Shown here piece by piece: positions 26,132 to 33,438 of a stretch of DNA of 33,438 bases. The DNA comes from an uncultured beta proteobacterium. GTDB taxonomy: Bacteria > Pseudomonadota > Gammaproteobacteria > Burkholderiales > Burkholderiaceae_C. The position numbers and the translations under genes are program-made. The notes under the pieces were generated by a model, which had not been told where the DNA came from, ran no database searches, and saw only the letters and a program-made list of their open reading frames with translations. The stretch is taken from positions 1 through 33,438 of the forward strand of contig CAIVXG010000122.1 in NCBI GenBank assembly GCA_903909815.1. The letters run 5' to 3'. Numbering within the stretch: the first letter of the stretch is position 1; the number at the start of each line of letters is the position of its first letter.

Positions 26132-27637
26132 TCAACGCGTGCTCGGGAAGCTGAACACCGAACCTTCGCGCACGCCGGCCGAAGGCCAGCGCTGGGTGAT
26201 GGTCTTGCGCTTGGTGTAGAAGCGCACAGCGTCGGGGCCGTAGGCTGACAAGTCGCCAAAGAGAGAGCGCTTCCAGCCGCCGAACGAGTGGTAGGCCACG
26301 GGCACGGGCAGGGGCACGTTCACGCCCACCATGCCCACCAGAATGTGGTCGGTGAAGTAGCGTGCTGCTTCGCCGTCGCGGGTGAAGATGCAGGTGCCGT
26401 TGCCGTACTCGTGCGCGTCGATCAGGTCCATGGCTTCCTGCAGAGTGTTCACGCGCATGACGCCCAGCACCGGGCCGAAGATCTCTTCCTGATAGATCTT
26501 CATGCCAACCTTGACGTGGTCGAACAGGCAGGCGCCCAGGAAGTAGCCTGCTTCATGGCCGGGCACCTGGACGTTGCGACCGTCCACCACCAGTGTGGCG
26601 CCTTCGGCCACACCCTGATCGACGTAGCCTTTGACCTTGTCAAAGTGCTGCTTCGTCACCAGTGGGCCCATGTCGTTGCTGGCGTCGGTGCCGGGGCCGA
26701 CCTTCATCTTGGCGATCTCGACCTTGAGGCCGGCCACGACGGCATCGGCCGTGGCGTCGCCCACGGCGACCACCAGCGGGATCGCCATGCAGCGTTCGCC
26801 GCAGGAGCCGTAGGCTGCGCCCATCAAGGCGCTGACTGCGTTCGGTACGTCGGCGTCAGGCATGACGACGGCATGGTTCTTGGCGCCGCCCAGCGCCTGC
26901 ACGCGCTTGCCGTTGGCGCACCCGGTGGCGTAAATGTATTCGGCAATGGGCGTGGAGCCGACGAAGCTGATGGCCTGCACGCGCTTGTCGCCGAGCAGCG
27001 TGTCCACCGCCTCCTTGTCGCCGTGGACGACATTGAGAACACCTGGGGGCAGGCCGGCTTGCAGCGCCAGCTCGGCCACCAGCAAGGCGCTGCTGGGGTC
27101 GCGCTCGGAAGGTTTGAGAACGAACGTGTTGCCGCAGGCCACGGCCATGGGCCACATCCACAGCGGCACCATCACCGGGAAGTTGAACGGCGTGATGCCG
27201 GCCGTCACGCCCAGCGCCTGGAACTCGCTCCAGGAATCGACCCCCGTGCCGACGTTCTTGCTGTGCTCTCCCTTGAGCAGCTCGGGCGCGTAGCTGGCGT
27301 ATTCGACGTTCTCGATGCCGCGCTGCAACTCACCCAGTGCGTCGCCCAGCACCTTGCCATGCTCGGCCGTGACCAGGGCGCAGATGGCGTCGGCGTTTTC
27401 TTCGAGCAGGACCTTCAACTTGCTCATGACACGCGCACGCTTGAGCGGCGGCGTGGCGCGCCAGGCCGGATAGGCGGCGTGGGCCGAGGCAATGGCTTGT
27501 TCCACCGTGAGCTTGTCGGCCAGCAGCAGGCGCTTCTCGGCCTGGCCGGTGGCCGGGTTGAAGACCTCCTGTGAGCGGTTGCCGCCGGTGACGAGTTGAC
27601 CGTCGATCAGGTGTCGAATGATGGGAAGTGTTTGCAT
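26132..27637 (-). CDS. mmsA: CoA-acylating methylmalonate-semialdehyde dehydrogenase
   Basis: This 501-residue aldehyde dehydrogenase converts methylmalonate semialdehyde to propionyl-CoA and malonate semialdehyde to acetyl-CoA, with NAD and CoA. TPFNFPVMVPLWMWPMA at 149-165 and the catalytic Cys283 in YGSCGERCMAI identify the MmsA branch. FVGSTPIAEYIY is also present. It lies between an aminotransferase gene upstream, which would supply malonate semialdehyde from beta-alanine, and an acyl-CoA dehydrogenase downstream. A palindromic repeat occupies the gap to the aminotransferase gene. Confidence 0.95.
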   Translation of the reverse strand: MQTLPIIRHLIDGQLVTGGNRSQEVFNPATGQAEKRLLLADKLTVEQAIASAHAAYPAWRATPPLKRARVMSKLKVLLEENADAICALVTAEHGKVLGDALGELQRGIENVEYASYAPELLKGEHSKNVGTGVDSWSEFQALGVTAGITPFNFPVMVPLWMWPMAVACGNTFVLKPSERDPSSALLVAELALQAGLPPGVLNVVHGDKEAVDTLLGDKRVQAISFVGSTPIAEYIYATGCANGKRVQALGGAKNHAVVMPDADVPNAVSALMGAAYGSCGERCMAIPLVVAVGDATADAVVAGLKVEIAKMKVGPGTDASNDMGPLVTKQHFDKVKGYVDQGVAEGATLVVDGRNVQVPGHEAGYFLGACLFDHVKVGMKIYQEEIFGPVLGVMRVNTLQEAMDLIDAHEYGNGTCIFTRDGEAARYFTDHILVGMVGVNVPLPVPVAYHSFGGWKRSLFGDLSAYGPDAVRFYTKRKTITQRWPSAGVREGSVFSFPSTR

Positions 27638-27714
27638 AGGGTACTGAATAGTAAGTTGGTTGGTGAAAGGCTGCTGTTGTCAATGTTGCCACAAGCCCTG
27701 CTAGCCTACACAGG

Positions 27715-27800
27715 CGTCATTGCGAGGCCCATCGGGCCGTGGCAATCCACGTTGGCGAACCACCAAAGGCATGGATTGCCGCGCTACGCTCGCAATGACG
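27715..27800. repeat. Palindromic intergenic repeat, copy B (intact)
   Basis: CGTCATTGCGAG at the left end pairs with CTCGCAATGACG at the right end, and the inner TGGCAATCCA pairs with TGGATTGCC, giving an 86-base inverted repeat with a central unpaired part near 27757-27772. The right arm is nearly the same as in the copy at 4753-4837. It lies between the aminotransferase and mmsA genes, both on the minus strand, and would fold into a long hairpin in a shared transcript. It has no coding capacity, so it is a REP/MITE-type element. Confidence 0.85.
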
Positions 27801-27810
27801 ATGATGAAGC

Positions 27811-29160
27811 TTAGGCAGTTTGGTTGAAGGTTTCGCCCAGGGCGTTGATCAGACTGTCGATCTGCGCCGGGGTCGAGATGAAAGGCGGCGCGAGCTGGAT
27901 CGTATCGCCACCATAGCGCACATAAAAACCTTTTTCCAGCATGGCCATCGCGATGTCGTAGGGACGGCGCGCGGGTTCGCCCGGCAAGGCGTCCACCGTG
28001 AAGCCGGCCGCCAGGCCGAAATTGCGGATGTCTGTGATGTGCTTTGCGCCCTTGAGGCTGTGCACGGCGTTCTCGAAATGGGGCGCGAGCTCCTTCACCC
28101 TGTCCACCATGTTCTCTTTGACCAGCAGGTCCAGTGTGGCCAGCCCCACGGCGCATGGAACCGGGTGCGCCGAGTAGGTGTAGCCATGGGCGAACTCCAG
28201 CAGGTAGTCGGGGCCGCCGGCAGCCATGAAGGTGTCGTAGATGTCCTTCTTCACCAGCACGGCACCCAGCGGCTGCGAGCCGTTGGTGATCTGCTTGGCC
28301 ACGTTCATGATGTCGGGTGTGACGCCAAAAGCCTCAGCCCCGGTGTAGGCGCCAGCGCGGCCAAAGCCGGTGATGACTTCGTCAAAAATCAGCAAAATGT
28401 TGTTGGCAGTGCAAATGTCGCGCAGGCGCTGCAGGTAGCCCTTGGGCGGAATCACAACGCCGGCCGAGCCCGAAAAAGGCTCCACGATCACGGCGGCGAT
28501 GTTGCTCGCGTCGTGCAAGGTAATCAATCGCAGCAGATCGTCGGCCAGTTCCACGCCCTGGTCCGGCATGCCGCGCGAAAACGCGTTGCTCGCGAGTTGC
28601 GTGTGCGGCAGGTGGTCGGCGGCGATGCCCTGTCCGAACATCTTGCGGTTCGCACCGATTCCGCCCACCGAGATGCCGCCGAAGTTGACGCCGTGGTAGC
28701 CCTTCTCGCGTCCGATCAGCAGCGTCTTGCTGGCTTGGCCCTTGGTACGCCAATAGGCGCGCGCCATCTTGAGCGAGGTGTCGGCCGACTCGGAGCCGGA
28801 CCCGGTGAAGAACACGTAGTCCAGACCTGCGGGGGTGAGTTCTTTCAGCTTGTTCGCCAGCGCAAACGACAGCGGGTGGCCGAACTGGAACGCGGGCGAG
28901 TAGTCGAGCGTGGCCAACTGGCGCGTCGCGGCTTGAGTGAGCTCTGCGCGGCCGTGTCCCAGGCCGCTGCACCACAGACCTGAGAGGCCGTCGAAGATCT
29001 GCTTGCCGTGGTTGTCGGTGTAGTAGGCGCCCTTGGCCGCGACCATGATGCGCGGGTTCGCCTTGAACTGGCGGTTGCCGGTGTAGGGCATCCAGTGCGC
29101 TTCCAGCCAGGCGGCATCGGTGCGGGGTGCGGTCAGGTTCTGGGTGTCGTTCAGATTCAT
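27811..29160 (-). CDS. Omega-amino acid (beta-alanine):pyruvate aminotransferase
   Basis: This 449-residue class III PLP transaminase probably converts beta-alanine and pyruvate to malonate semialdehyde and alanine. WMPYTGNRQFKANPR near the N-terminus, FTGSGSESADTSLK (PLP phosphate contact), Asp260 in LIFDEVITGFGR and the PLP lysine Lys289 in NVAKQITNG are seen; the first two are typical of the omega-APT/BauA group. mmsA downstream would use the product. A LysR regulator gene is divergent from it. Confidence 0.92.
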   Translation of the reverse strand: MNLNDTQNLTAPRTDAAWLEAHWMPYTGNRQFKANPRIMVAAKGAYYTDNHGKQIFDGLSGLWCSGLGHGRAELTQAATRQLATLDYSPAFQFGHPLSFALANKLKELTPAGLDYVFFTGSGSESADTSLKMARAYWRTKGQASKTLLIGREKGYHGVNFGGISVGGIGANRKMFGQGIAADHLPHTQLASNAFSRGMPDQGVELADDLLRLITLHDASNIAAVIVEPFSGSAGVVIPPKGYLQRLRDICTANNILLIFDEVITGFGRAGAYTGAEAFGVTPDIMNVAKQITNGSQPLGAVLVKKDIYDTFMAAGGPDYLLEFAHGYTYSAHPVPCAVGLATLDLLVKENMVDRVKELAPHFENAVHSLKGAKHITDIRNFGLAAGFTVDALPGEPARRPYDIAMAMLEKGFYVRYGGDTIQLAPPFISTPAQIDSLINALGETFNQTA

Positions 29161-29250
29161 GGGGCTTCTCCGTGGGGTGCTGAATCGGTCATTTTCACAC
29201 TCTCTGATACTCTCACCAATGTAAACCTATCACTCTTTGGTTAGCAATTG

Positions 29251-30177
29251 ATGAAAGCAAACACCGGCGCTCCCCTGGGGCAATTGAGCGACATGGACCT
29301 GCGCCTGCTGCGCGTGTTCAGAAGTGTGGTCGACTGCGGCGGCATGGCTGCGGCCGAGCTCGACCTCAACATCGGCACCTCCACCGTCAGCCGCCACATC
29401 AAGGACCTGGAGACGCGCCTGGGCCTGACGTTGTGCCGGCGCGGGCGCGCCGGCTTTGCACTGACCGCCGAAGGGCAAAGGATTTACGCCGAGACCTTGC
29501 GCCTGTTGGCGGGTGTGGACGCCTTTCGCGCCAGCGTGGACGAGATCCACCGCCGCATGGGTGGCGAACTGCACATCGCGGTGTTCGACAAGACCGCAAG
29601 CAATCCGCAATCCCACATCGGCGCGGCGATCGCGCAGTTTTCGCAAGTCGCGCCCGACGTCAGCCTGCACCTGCACGTGGCGCCGATGAACGCGATCGAG
29701 CGCGGCGTCATCGACGGCCAGTTTCAGGTGGGCGTGATCCCCGGACACCGCAGTTCCAAGTCGCTTGCCTACGAGAAGCTTTTCAATGAGGCCATGCTGC
29801 TGTACTGCGGCACGCAGCATGCGTGGTTCAAGGCGCAGGACAAAAGGCTCACGTGGGAGGCCTTGCGCGCCCACCCCTTTGCCGGCCTGGGCTACCACTC
29901 GCCCAATATGGAACTGAGCCAGCATAAACGCCTGCCGCGCAGCGCCACCGGCTACGATCAGGAGTCGATCGCTACTCTCATCCTCTCGGGAAAATATCTG
30001 GGCTTCTTGCCGGACCACTACGCCGAGTCTTTCGTGCGCTCCGGTCGCATGCGCGCGCTTAAACCCGAGTTGTTTCACTACGCCTGCGAATTCTTCAGCA
30101 TCGTGCGCCGTGCGCCGCAACCGGCGCGAGTGACAAGGGCATTTCAGGATTGCTTGCGCCAGGCGCACGCGGGTTGA
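29251..30177 (+). CDS. LysR-family transcriptional regulator
   Basis: This 308-residue regulator has an N-terminal winged helix-turn-helix (LRLLRVFRSVVDCGGMAAAELDLNIGTSTVSRHIKDLETRLG; near residues 17-60) and a periplasmic-binding-like effector domain from about residue 90. It is divergent from the aminotransferase gene, the standard LysR layout, so it likely controls the beta-alanine/mmsA genes. The 90-base shared gap holds ACCAA-N17-TTGGT at 29215-29241, a possible binding site. A TTG one codon earlier is an alternative start. Confidence 0.92.
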   Translation: MKANTGAPLGQLSDMDLRLLRVFRSVVDCGGMAAAELDLNIGTSTVSRHIKDLETRLGLTLCRRGRAGFALTAEGQRIYAETLRLLAGVDAFRASVDEIHRRMGGELHIAVFDKTASNPQSHIGAAIAQFSQVAPDVSLHLHVAPMNAIERGVIDGQFQVGVIPGHRSSKSLAYEKLFNEAMLLYCGTQHAWFKAQDKRLTWEALRAHPFAGLGYHSPNMELSQHKRLPRSATGYDQESIATLILSGKYLGFLPDHYAESFVRSGRMRALKPELFHYACEFFSIVRRAPQPARVTRAFQDCLRQAHAG

Positions 30178-30485
30178 CGACTGTGTCAGCCAGTTGCCAA
30201 CCCTGCTCAACTTTCTCCAGTGCTTAGCGCCAAGATAGAAAGTCAGGTGCGGAGAAATTTGTGGCCCCGCACTGCAGCGAAACCGGCCCGTGGTCGCGAT
30301 CCAGGCATTTATGCGGGGTTCTCCGGACCGGTCATTGCCGGCGCCGATCCCACTCGGCATTTTTTTCGGTCCCTGAAGCTTGGCAGGCAGTCGTTCGTCC
30401 GCCGACGCCGTTGACGCCATCGGACGTCGCATCTTGAAAGCCGTTCACACCACCTATAAGTGAGCGAGCAATTGGACCCATAGAT
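30178..30485. other. 308-base intergenic gap between the LysR gene and the MFS gene
   Basis: The gap lies between two convergent genes. Apart from the terminator-like hairpin at 30343-30366 I see only scattered short GC-rich inverted repeats. An open frame of 64 codons (30220-30414) has no ribosome site and no recognisable sequence, and is rejected. A remnant of a lost gene or a small RNA ending at the hairpin is possible. Confidence 0.5.
30343..30366 (+). terminator. Rho-independent terminator candidate downstream of the LysR gene
   Basis: GCCGA (30343-30347) pairs with TCGGC (30354-30358) around a six-base loop and is followed by seven T at 30360-30366. It lies 165 bases past the LysR stop on the same strand. 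The stem is short but GC-rich and the T tract is good. Confidence 0.6.
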
Positions 30486-31706
30486 TCAGTCTGCCGACTC
30501 GGGGAGGTGGCGCAGATGGCTCACCTGCGATGCGAAGATCAGCCACGCCTGCACGATGAACCCTGCCAGAGCAACCAGCAGGCATGCCGCTTCGCCCCAC
30601 GAGGCGCCGACGTACCCTCCCAGCGCGGCCCCCAGTGGGCGAGCGCCCATGTTGACCGTGAGAAACAGTGCCGAGACGCGACCGAGCATCGCGTTGGGCG
30701 TGACGGTCTGGCGCAAGGTCGTTGACGTGATGGTCCAGATGATCGGGCCAACACCGAACAGAAAGAACGAAACTACCGCTACGGCTGCAGTGGGCAGCAG
30801 TAGCGTTGCGACCATGGTCGCGGCTGCCAGAACCGAGATGGTCGGCCCGACCTGAATCGCCCTGCCAAATGACAGTGCGGCCATCACCCTGGGTGCGAAC
30901 AATGAGCCCACAATCATGCCAGCCCCATAGCTTGCCAGCGTGATGCCCACGCCACCGGCGCTCAAACCCAACACCCGGACGGCGTACGGCACATACGCGG
31001 CCTGCAGCACAAACCAGGAGATATTCCAGGCCACGGCGGTCAACAGTATGGGGCGCAGCAGAGCGTGGTGCCAGACTAGACGCGCGCCATCCTGGAGTTC
31101 GAGCAGGGGGTGGCGCTCAGGCTGCGCAGGGCGTTTGGGTTCAGTGAGCCCCACCAGTAGTACCACCGCCGATCCCGACAACACGGCCGCCAACACAAAC
31201 GCGGTTGAAGCCCCTGCCCACGAGACAAGCGCTCCGGCAAGCGCGGGTCCGGCGGTGAACGCCACACTCCGGGCCAGTTCGAGGCGCCCGTTCGCCCCCA
31301 TGATCGCGTCACGCTCAACCAGCGCGGGCACGAGTGCGGGTGCGGCAACGCTGTAACCCACCGTGCCAATCGCACCGGCAAACCCCAGTATCGCAAGGAG
31401 TTCCAACGAAACACGGTCGTAAAGCAGCGCGGCAATCAAGGTCATGAACGCCAGCATGCGCAAGCCTTCGGCCCACGCCATCAACCGACGCCGGGACGTT
31501 CGGTCTGCGAGCAGCCCCAAGGGGATCGACAGCAACAAAAAGGGCAACGTCTGCGCAGTGGCAAGCATGCCGATTTCCCCAGGTCCTGCGCCCAAGGTCA
31601 GAACCGCCACGATCGGCACGGCCGCCAAGCTCAATTGTTCGGCCGATTGAGCCGCCAGGTTTGACCAGACGAGCCGCAAGAAAGGGCGGGAAAGGGCTGA
31701 GGTCAT
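30486..31706 (-). CDS. MFS transporter, probable drug/metabolite exporter
   Basis: This 406-residue membrane protein has about 12 hydrophobic helices in two halves. The loop LGLLADRTSRRRLM between helices 2 and 3 is the MFS signature (G-x3-D-x2-RRR). ARSVAFTAGPALAGAL and TLRQTVTPNAMLGRVSAL place it near the EntS/DHA3-type exporters. Substrate is unknown. It follows the SMC-like operon by about 100 bases on the same strand and could be read with it, but no functional link is evident. Confidence 0.88.
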   Translation of the reverse strand: MTSALSRPFLRLVWSNLAAQSAEQLSLAAVPIVAVLTLGAGPGEIGMLATAQTLPFLLLSIPLGLLADRTSRRRLMAWAEGLRMLAFMTLIAALLYDRVSLELLAILGFAGAIGTVGYSVAAPALVPALVERDAIMGANGRLELARSVAFTAGPALAGALVSWAGASTAFVLAAVLSGSAVVLLVGLTEPKRPAQPERHPLLELQDGARLVWHHALLRPILLTAVAWNISWFVLQAAYVPYAVRVLGLSAGGVGITLASYGAGMIVGSLFAPRVMAALSFGRAIQVGPTISVLAAATMVATLLLPTAAVAVVSFFLFGVGPIIWTITSTTLRQTVTPNAMLGRVSALFLTVNMGARPLGAALGGYVGASWGEAACLLVALAGFIVQAWLIFASQVSHLRHLPESAD

Positions 31707-31810
31707 GAAGTATTCGTAGGGTCAGCGGACATTGTTCGTGGTGCAAGGAATTTTGGCTGGACGCATGTGGACTCAAGAATGGCTACCGCGTAGGCTGAAT
31801 CGAAGTTGAA

Positions 31811-32410
31811 CTAAACCGCTGACGCGGTGGTGGTCTGCAAGGGCTCCCGATCGATCTCGATGGTGAACGCCTCCAGCTGCTCAAGCTCCGCGGCCAGGTT
31901 CTTCACCCCGTTGCCGTAAAAAGCGTTTTGGCGCAGCTTGGCCTTCAGGGTTTCAACGTTCCCGTAGTCCGTGGAAATCTGGGTGTTGAGCAGCAACAGA
32001 TTCTGGACCGTGAAGTGCACGATCTCATTGACTGTGTACCCCAGGGACTCTTCAAGCGCAGCCATATCCCGAAGGTCACCCGACTCCTTGATGTGCACGA
32101 GCTCACGCCATTTGGTCCGCGCCCCGTGAATCTGGTCTGAAATCCTTGTCAGCGCCTGGAATGCACTGTACTGGGCCAGCTGCTCAGAGAGGAAGCTGCG
32201 GATTCGGGGGTTGAGCTGGTACTGCCCCTCCTCAAATGGCATCAGTGCATTGATGCCCACCAGGGCGTCAATCCCAGTGTTGTACGCGGCATCACGCAGC
32301 TCCACTGTTCCGTCCACCGCATCCGAGATGACATCCCCGTGGCGATTCATGACGGCCAGGATCTGTCGAACCTGGTTGCGGGACTCTTGCCTGGCCGGGG
32401 GCTTAGTCAC
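31811..32410 (-). CDS. Short MukF/JetA-like protein, putative kleisin-type partner
   Basis: In this 199-residue protein the first 80 residues look like a winged-helix domain (VRQILAVMNRHGDVI, then EGQYQLNPRIRSFLSEQL). The rest is helical with a long predicted coiled coil and ends in an acidic/Thr-rich tail. MukF and JetA have the same order (winged helix, then helical region) but are about 440-480 residues, so this would be a shortened form. The start is GTG 32410 with GAGGAG seven bases ahead, overlapping the upstream stop by eight bases. It is the third gene of an operon with an SMC-like ATPase and a MukE-like protein. Recognition is by layout, not by close similarity. Confidence 0.6.
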   Translation of the reverse strand: MTKPPARQESRNQVRQILAVMNRHGDVISDAVDGTVELRDAAYNTGIDALVGINALMPFEEGQYQLNPRIRSFLSEQLAQYSAFQALTRISDQIHGARTKWRELVHIKESGDLRDMAALEESLGYTVNEIVHFTVQNLLLLNTQISTDYGNVETLKAKLRQNAFYGNGVKNLAAELEQLEAFTIEIDREPLQTTTASAV

Positions 32411-33050
32411 CGATAGGCTCCTCGGCGTCGAACAAACTGACGTCTGCTGCGGTATCTTCCTCGGGCACGCCACCTACGATGTCGGTGTTTTCCGCCAAGA
32501 AGGTGAGCACACTCTTGAGCTGGTCCACCTTACCGGTGGTCTGGTACATCTCCGTGTTGACGTTCACAAGCACCAGATACCCATCATTTCGTAAGTGCTC
32601 CAGCAGGCGCTTGAGCAACTCCCTGTTGGTGTACTTGGCACCGCCGTCGTGGATGACAGTCTGCAGACCCCGGAGTTGCGACTCCAGAGTGGGGCTCTCA
32701 TTGATCGCCTGGTTGAGCTCCGCCAGTTGAATGTACTCACCAGGCGTCAGGGTGAACTCATCTTTGCCGGATCGGATGATCTGCATCATTCGGTGTGCCG
32801 GACCGTAGACATCCCGGTACCGCTGAAAATCATCTCGGATCCGAGCCGTGTCAGCAGCCGATGGAATTTTCTGGGCCATGAAAAATGCACCGTCGGTACC
32901 CAGTCGGGCCAACCGCATGTCGATTTCACCCAGCCACTTATCGGCGACCTGTTCATTGCCGGACTCAATCAGGAATTCGTATTCGCGCTTGAATGCCACG
33001 GGGCAGATGTAGCGTCCATCCAGTAGTGCGCGCAAGGTATGTGCTTTCAT
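32403..33050 (-). CDS. MukE/JetB-like winged-helix protein of an SMC-type complex
   Basis: This is a 215-residue protein. Residues 8-60 (LLDGRYICPVAFKREYEFL, then a helix, then DGAFFMAQ) follow the MukE pattern of LRSGRHI, a helix and EGFFYLR. A second winged-helix part follows (TPGEYIQLAELNQAI, then NRELLKRLLEHLRNDGYLVLV), and the protein ends in an acidic tail as MukE does. MukE-type proteins bridge the kleisin and the SMC heads. Its ATG overlaps the stop of the SMC-like gene as ATGA. The similarity is judged by eye and is weak residue by residue; the context is what makes it convincing. Confidence 0.65.
   Translation of the reverse strand: MKAHTLRALLDGRYICPVAFKREYEFLIESGNEQVADKWLGEIDMRLARLGTDGAFFMAQKIPSAADTARIRDDFQRYRDVYGPAHRMMQIIRSGKDEFTLTPGEYIQLAELNQAINESPTLESQLRGLQTVIHDGGAKYTNRELLKRLLEHLRNDGYLVLVNVNTEMYQTTGKVDQLKSVLTFLAENTDIVGGVPEEDTAADVSLFDAEEPIGD
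32418..32423 (-). promoter_or_regulatory. Ribosome-binding site for the GTG start of the MukF-like gene
   Basis: GAGGAG on the minus strand, inside the last codons of the MukE-like gene, lies seven bases before GTG 32410. It fixes the start and shows translational coupling. Confidence 0.7.
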
Positions 33051-33303
33051 GCTGCAGCCTCCGTTGCCATGGCGACTCGTGAAACAACCCGTTTAGGCCT
33101 GGTCACATTTTTGTAAACAGCAATGCTGCCCTTTTTGCCAAAGAGGTAGCGATGCGCAAAGAATTCGTAGGACGCAGGGGTCAATGCCGGTGAGGCAGTC
33201 ACCACGTCGATCTTGTTGTCCTTGAGCATGTTCATCAGGTGGGAGAAATTGTCACTATCGAAACGTCCGACCTCATCGGTTACCCAGGGGATGTAAATGC
33301 TAG
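33047..33303 (-). pseudogene. C-terminal fragment of an SMC-like ATPase (MukB/JetC-type), interrupted
   Basis: The 85 remaining residues begin at the Walker B strand, IPWVTDEVGRFD, with the catalytic DE and a D-loop aspartate. They continue through NFSHLMNMLKDNKIDVVTASP to HRYLFGKKGSIAVYKN, the closing strand of an SMC head. The signature motif that should precede Walker B is missing. Upstream in this frame the sequence turns Arg/Lys/Cys-rich and meets a TGA near 33424, while a different frame carries its own stop at 33381. The gene is therefore broken near 33303, or joins foreign DNA there. Its TGA overlaps the MukE-like start. Confidence 0.6.
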
Positions 33304-33438
33304 TGCAACATCCTTTCTGTAATTTCCCCGAGCAGTGAAACCGACGAGTTGGACGGTTTCTGGTTTTGGGATTTTTAAAATCAGGCCCCTGCCAGGCCGC
33401 CGGAGGCATCCCCCGGCAGTCTCATGCTTGCCTTGACC
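33304..33438. mobile_element. Probable end of an insertion sequence, running off the window
   Basis: From the CTAG at 33300-33303 the sequence no longer fits the SMC gene. The boundary TGCAACATCC after CTAG resembles IS5-group elements that insert at CTAG-like targets, as I recall. On the minus strand an 18-residue tail (VKASMRLPGDASGGLAGA) ends at a TGA at 33381-33383, which could be the end of a transposase. An A/T palindrome (GATTTTTAAAATC) lies at 33370-33382. The other end is outside the window, so identity is unproven. Confidence 0.35.

Noticed and set aside
26288-27574. A 428-codon plus-strand open frame opposite mmsA
   Set aside because: Antisense of a gene with an intact MmsA catalytic site; His/Val-rich shadow translation.
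30220-30414. A 64-codon frame in the gap after the LysR gene
   Set aside because: No ribosome site, Arg/Pro-rich, and it runs through the terminator-like hairpin.
29230-30432. A 400-codon minus-strand open frame opposite the LysR gene
   Set aside because: Shadow frame of a clear LysR gene; composition is Ala/Gln/His-rich with no family pattern.

Overview
The window reads as chromosomal DNA of a betaproteobacterium, most likely Burkholderiales/Comamonadaceae and Rhodoferax-like. The reasons are the high GC, the closeness of most proteins to that family as I remember it, a DksA of the CDETGE type with a lysine/alanine-rich tail, and a fumarate reductase operon followed by a rhodoquinone-synthesis gene. 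I ran no database search. Family names rest on motifs and remembered family sequences.

Layout. 1-139: the tail of a type II secretion GspF-like membrane protein. 360-5659: an anaerobic electron-transfer block, with a small cytochrome c, a NapC/NirT-type tetraheme cytochrome, a strong terminator, frdABCD and then an RquA-like methyltransferase-fold protein. RquA converts ubiquinone to rhodoquinone, the low-potential quinone a ubiquinone-only bacterium needs to drive fumarate reduction, so this block looks like one physiological unit. 5668-13008 (minus strand): a small membrane protein, lpxC, hslU, hslV, a STAS-domain protein, dksA and a COG0523 metal-chaperone GTPase. 13067-15989: rlmI, then divergent ttcA and a histidine phosphatase. 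16076-20439: ruvB and ruvA, both minus strand but separated by two plus-strand genes for exported proteins (an alpha carbonic anhydrase and a DUF3300 protein). 20530-22258: phoH-like ybeZ, ybeY and a ComFB-like protein. 22282-24797 (minus): dtd, a cation diffusion facilitator, a HAD phosphatase and a YchJ-type protein. 24947-30177: an acyl-CoA dehydrogenase, mmsA and an omega-amino-acid:pyruvate aminotransferase on the minus strand, with a divergent LysR regulator; this fits beta-alanine/valine-type catabolism. 30486-33438: an accessory-looking end with an MFS exporter and a tightly overlapping three-gene operon. That operon encodes the C-terminal end of an SMC-like ATPase, a MukE-like protein and a short MukF-like protein. 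The ATPase reading frame is broken near 33303 by foreign-looking sequence that runs off the window.

Two copies of a palindromic intergenic repeat (arms built on CGTCATTGCGAG and TGGCAATCCA) lie at 4753-4837 and 27715-27800. I saw no tRNA, rRNA or CRISPR array. The strongest leads are the frdABCD-rquA linkage, the SMC/MukE/MukF-like operon in SMC-first order, the DksA that keeps one of four zinc cysteines and carries a long histone-like tail, and the ruvA/ruvB split.
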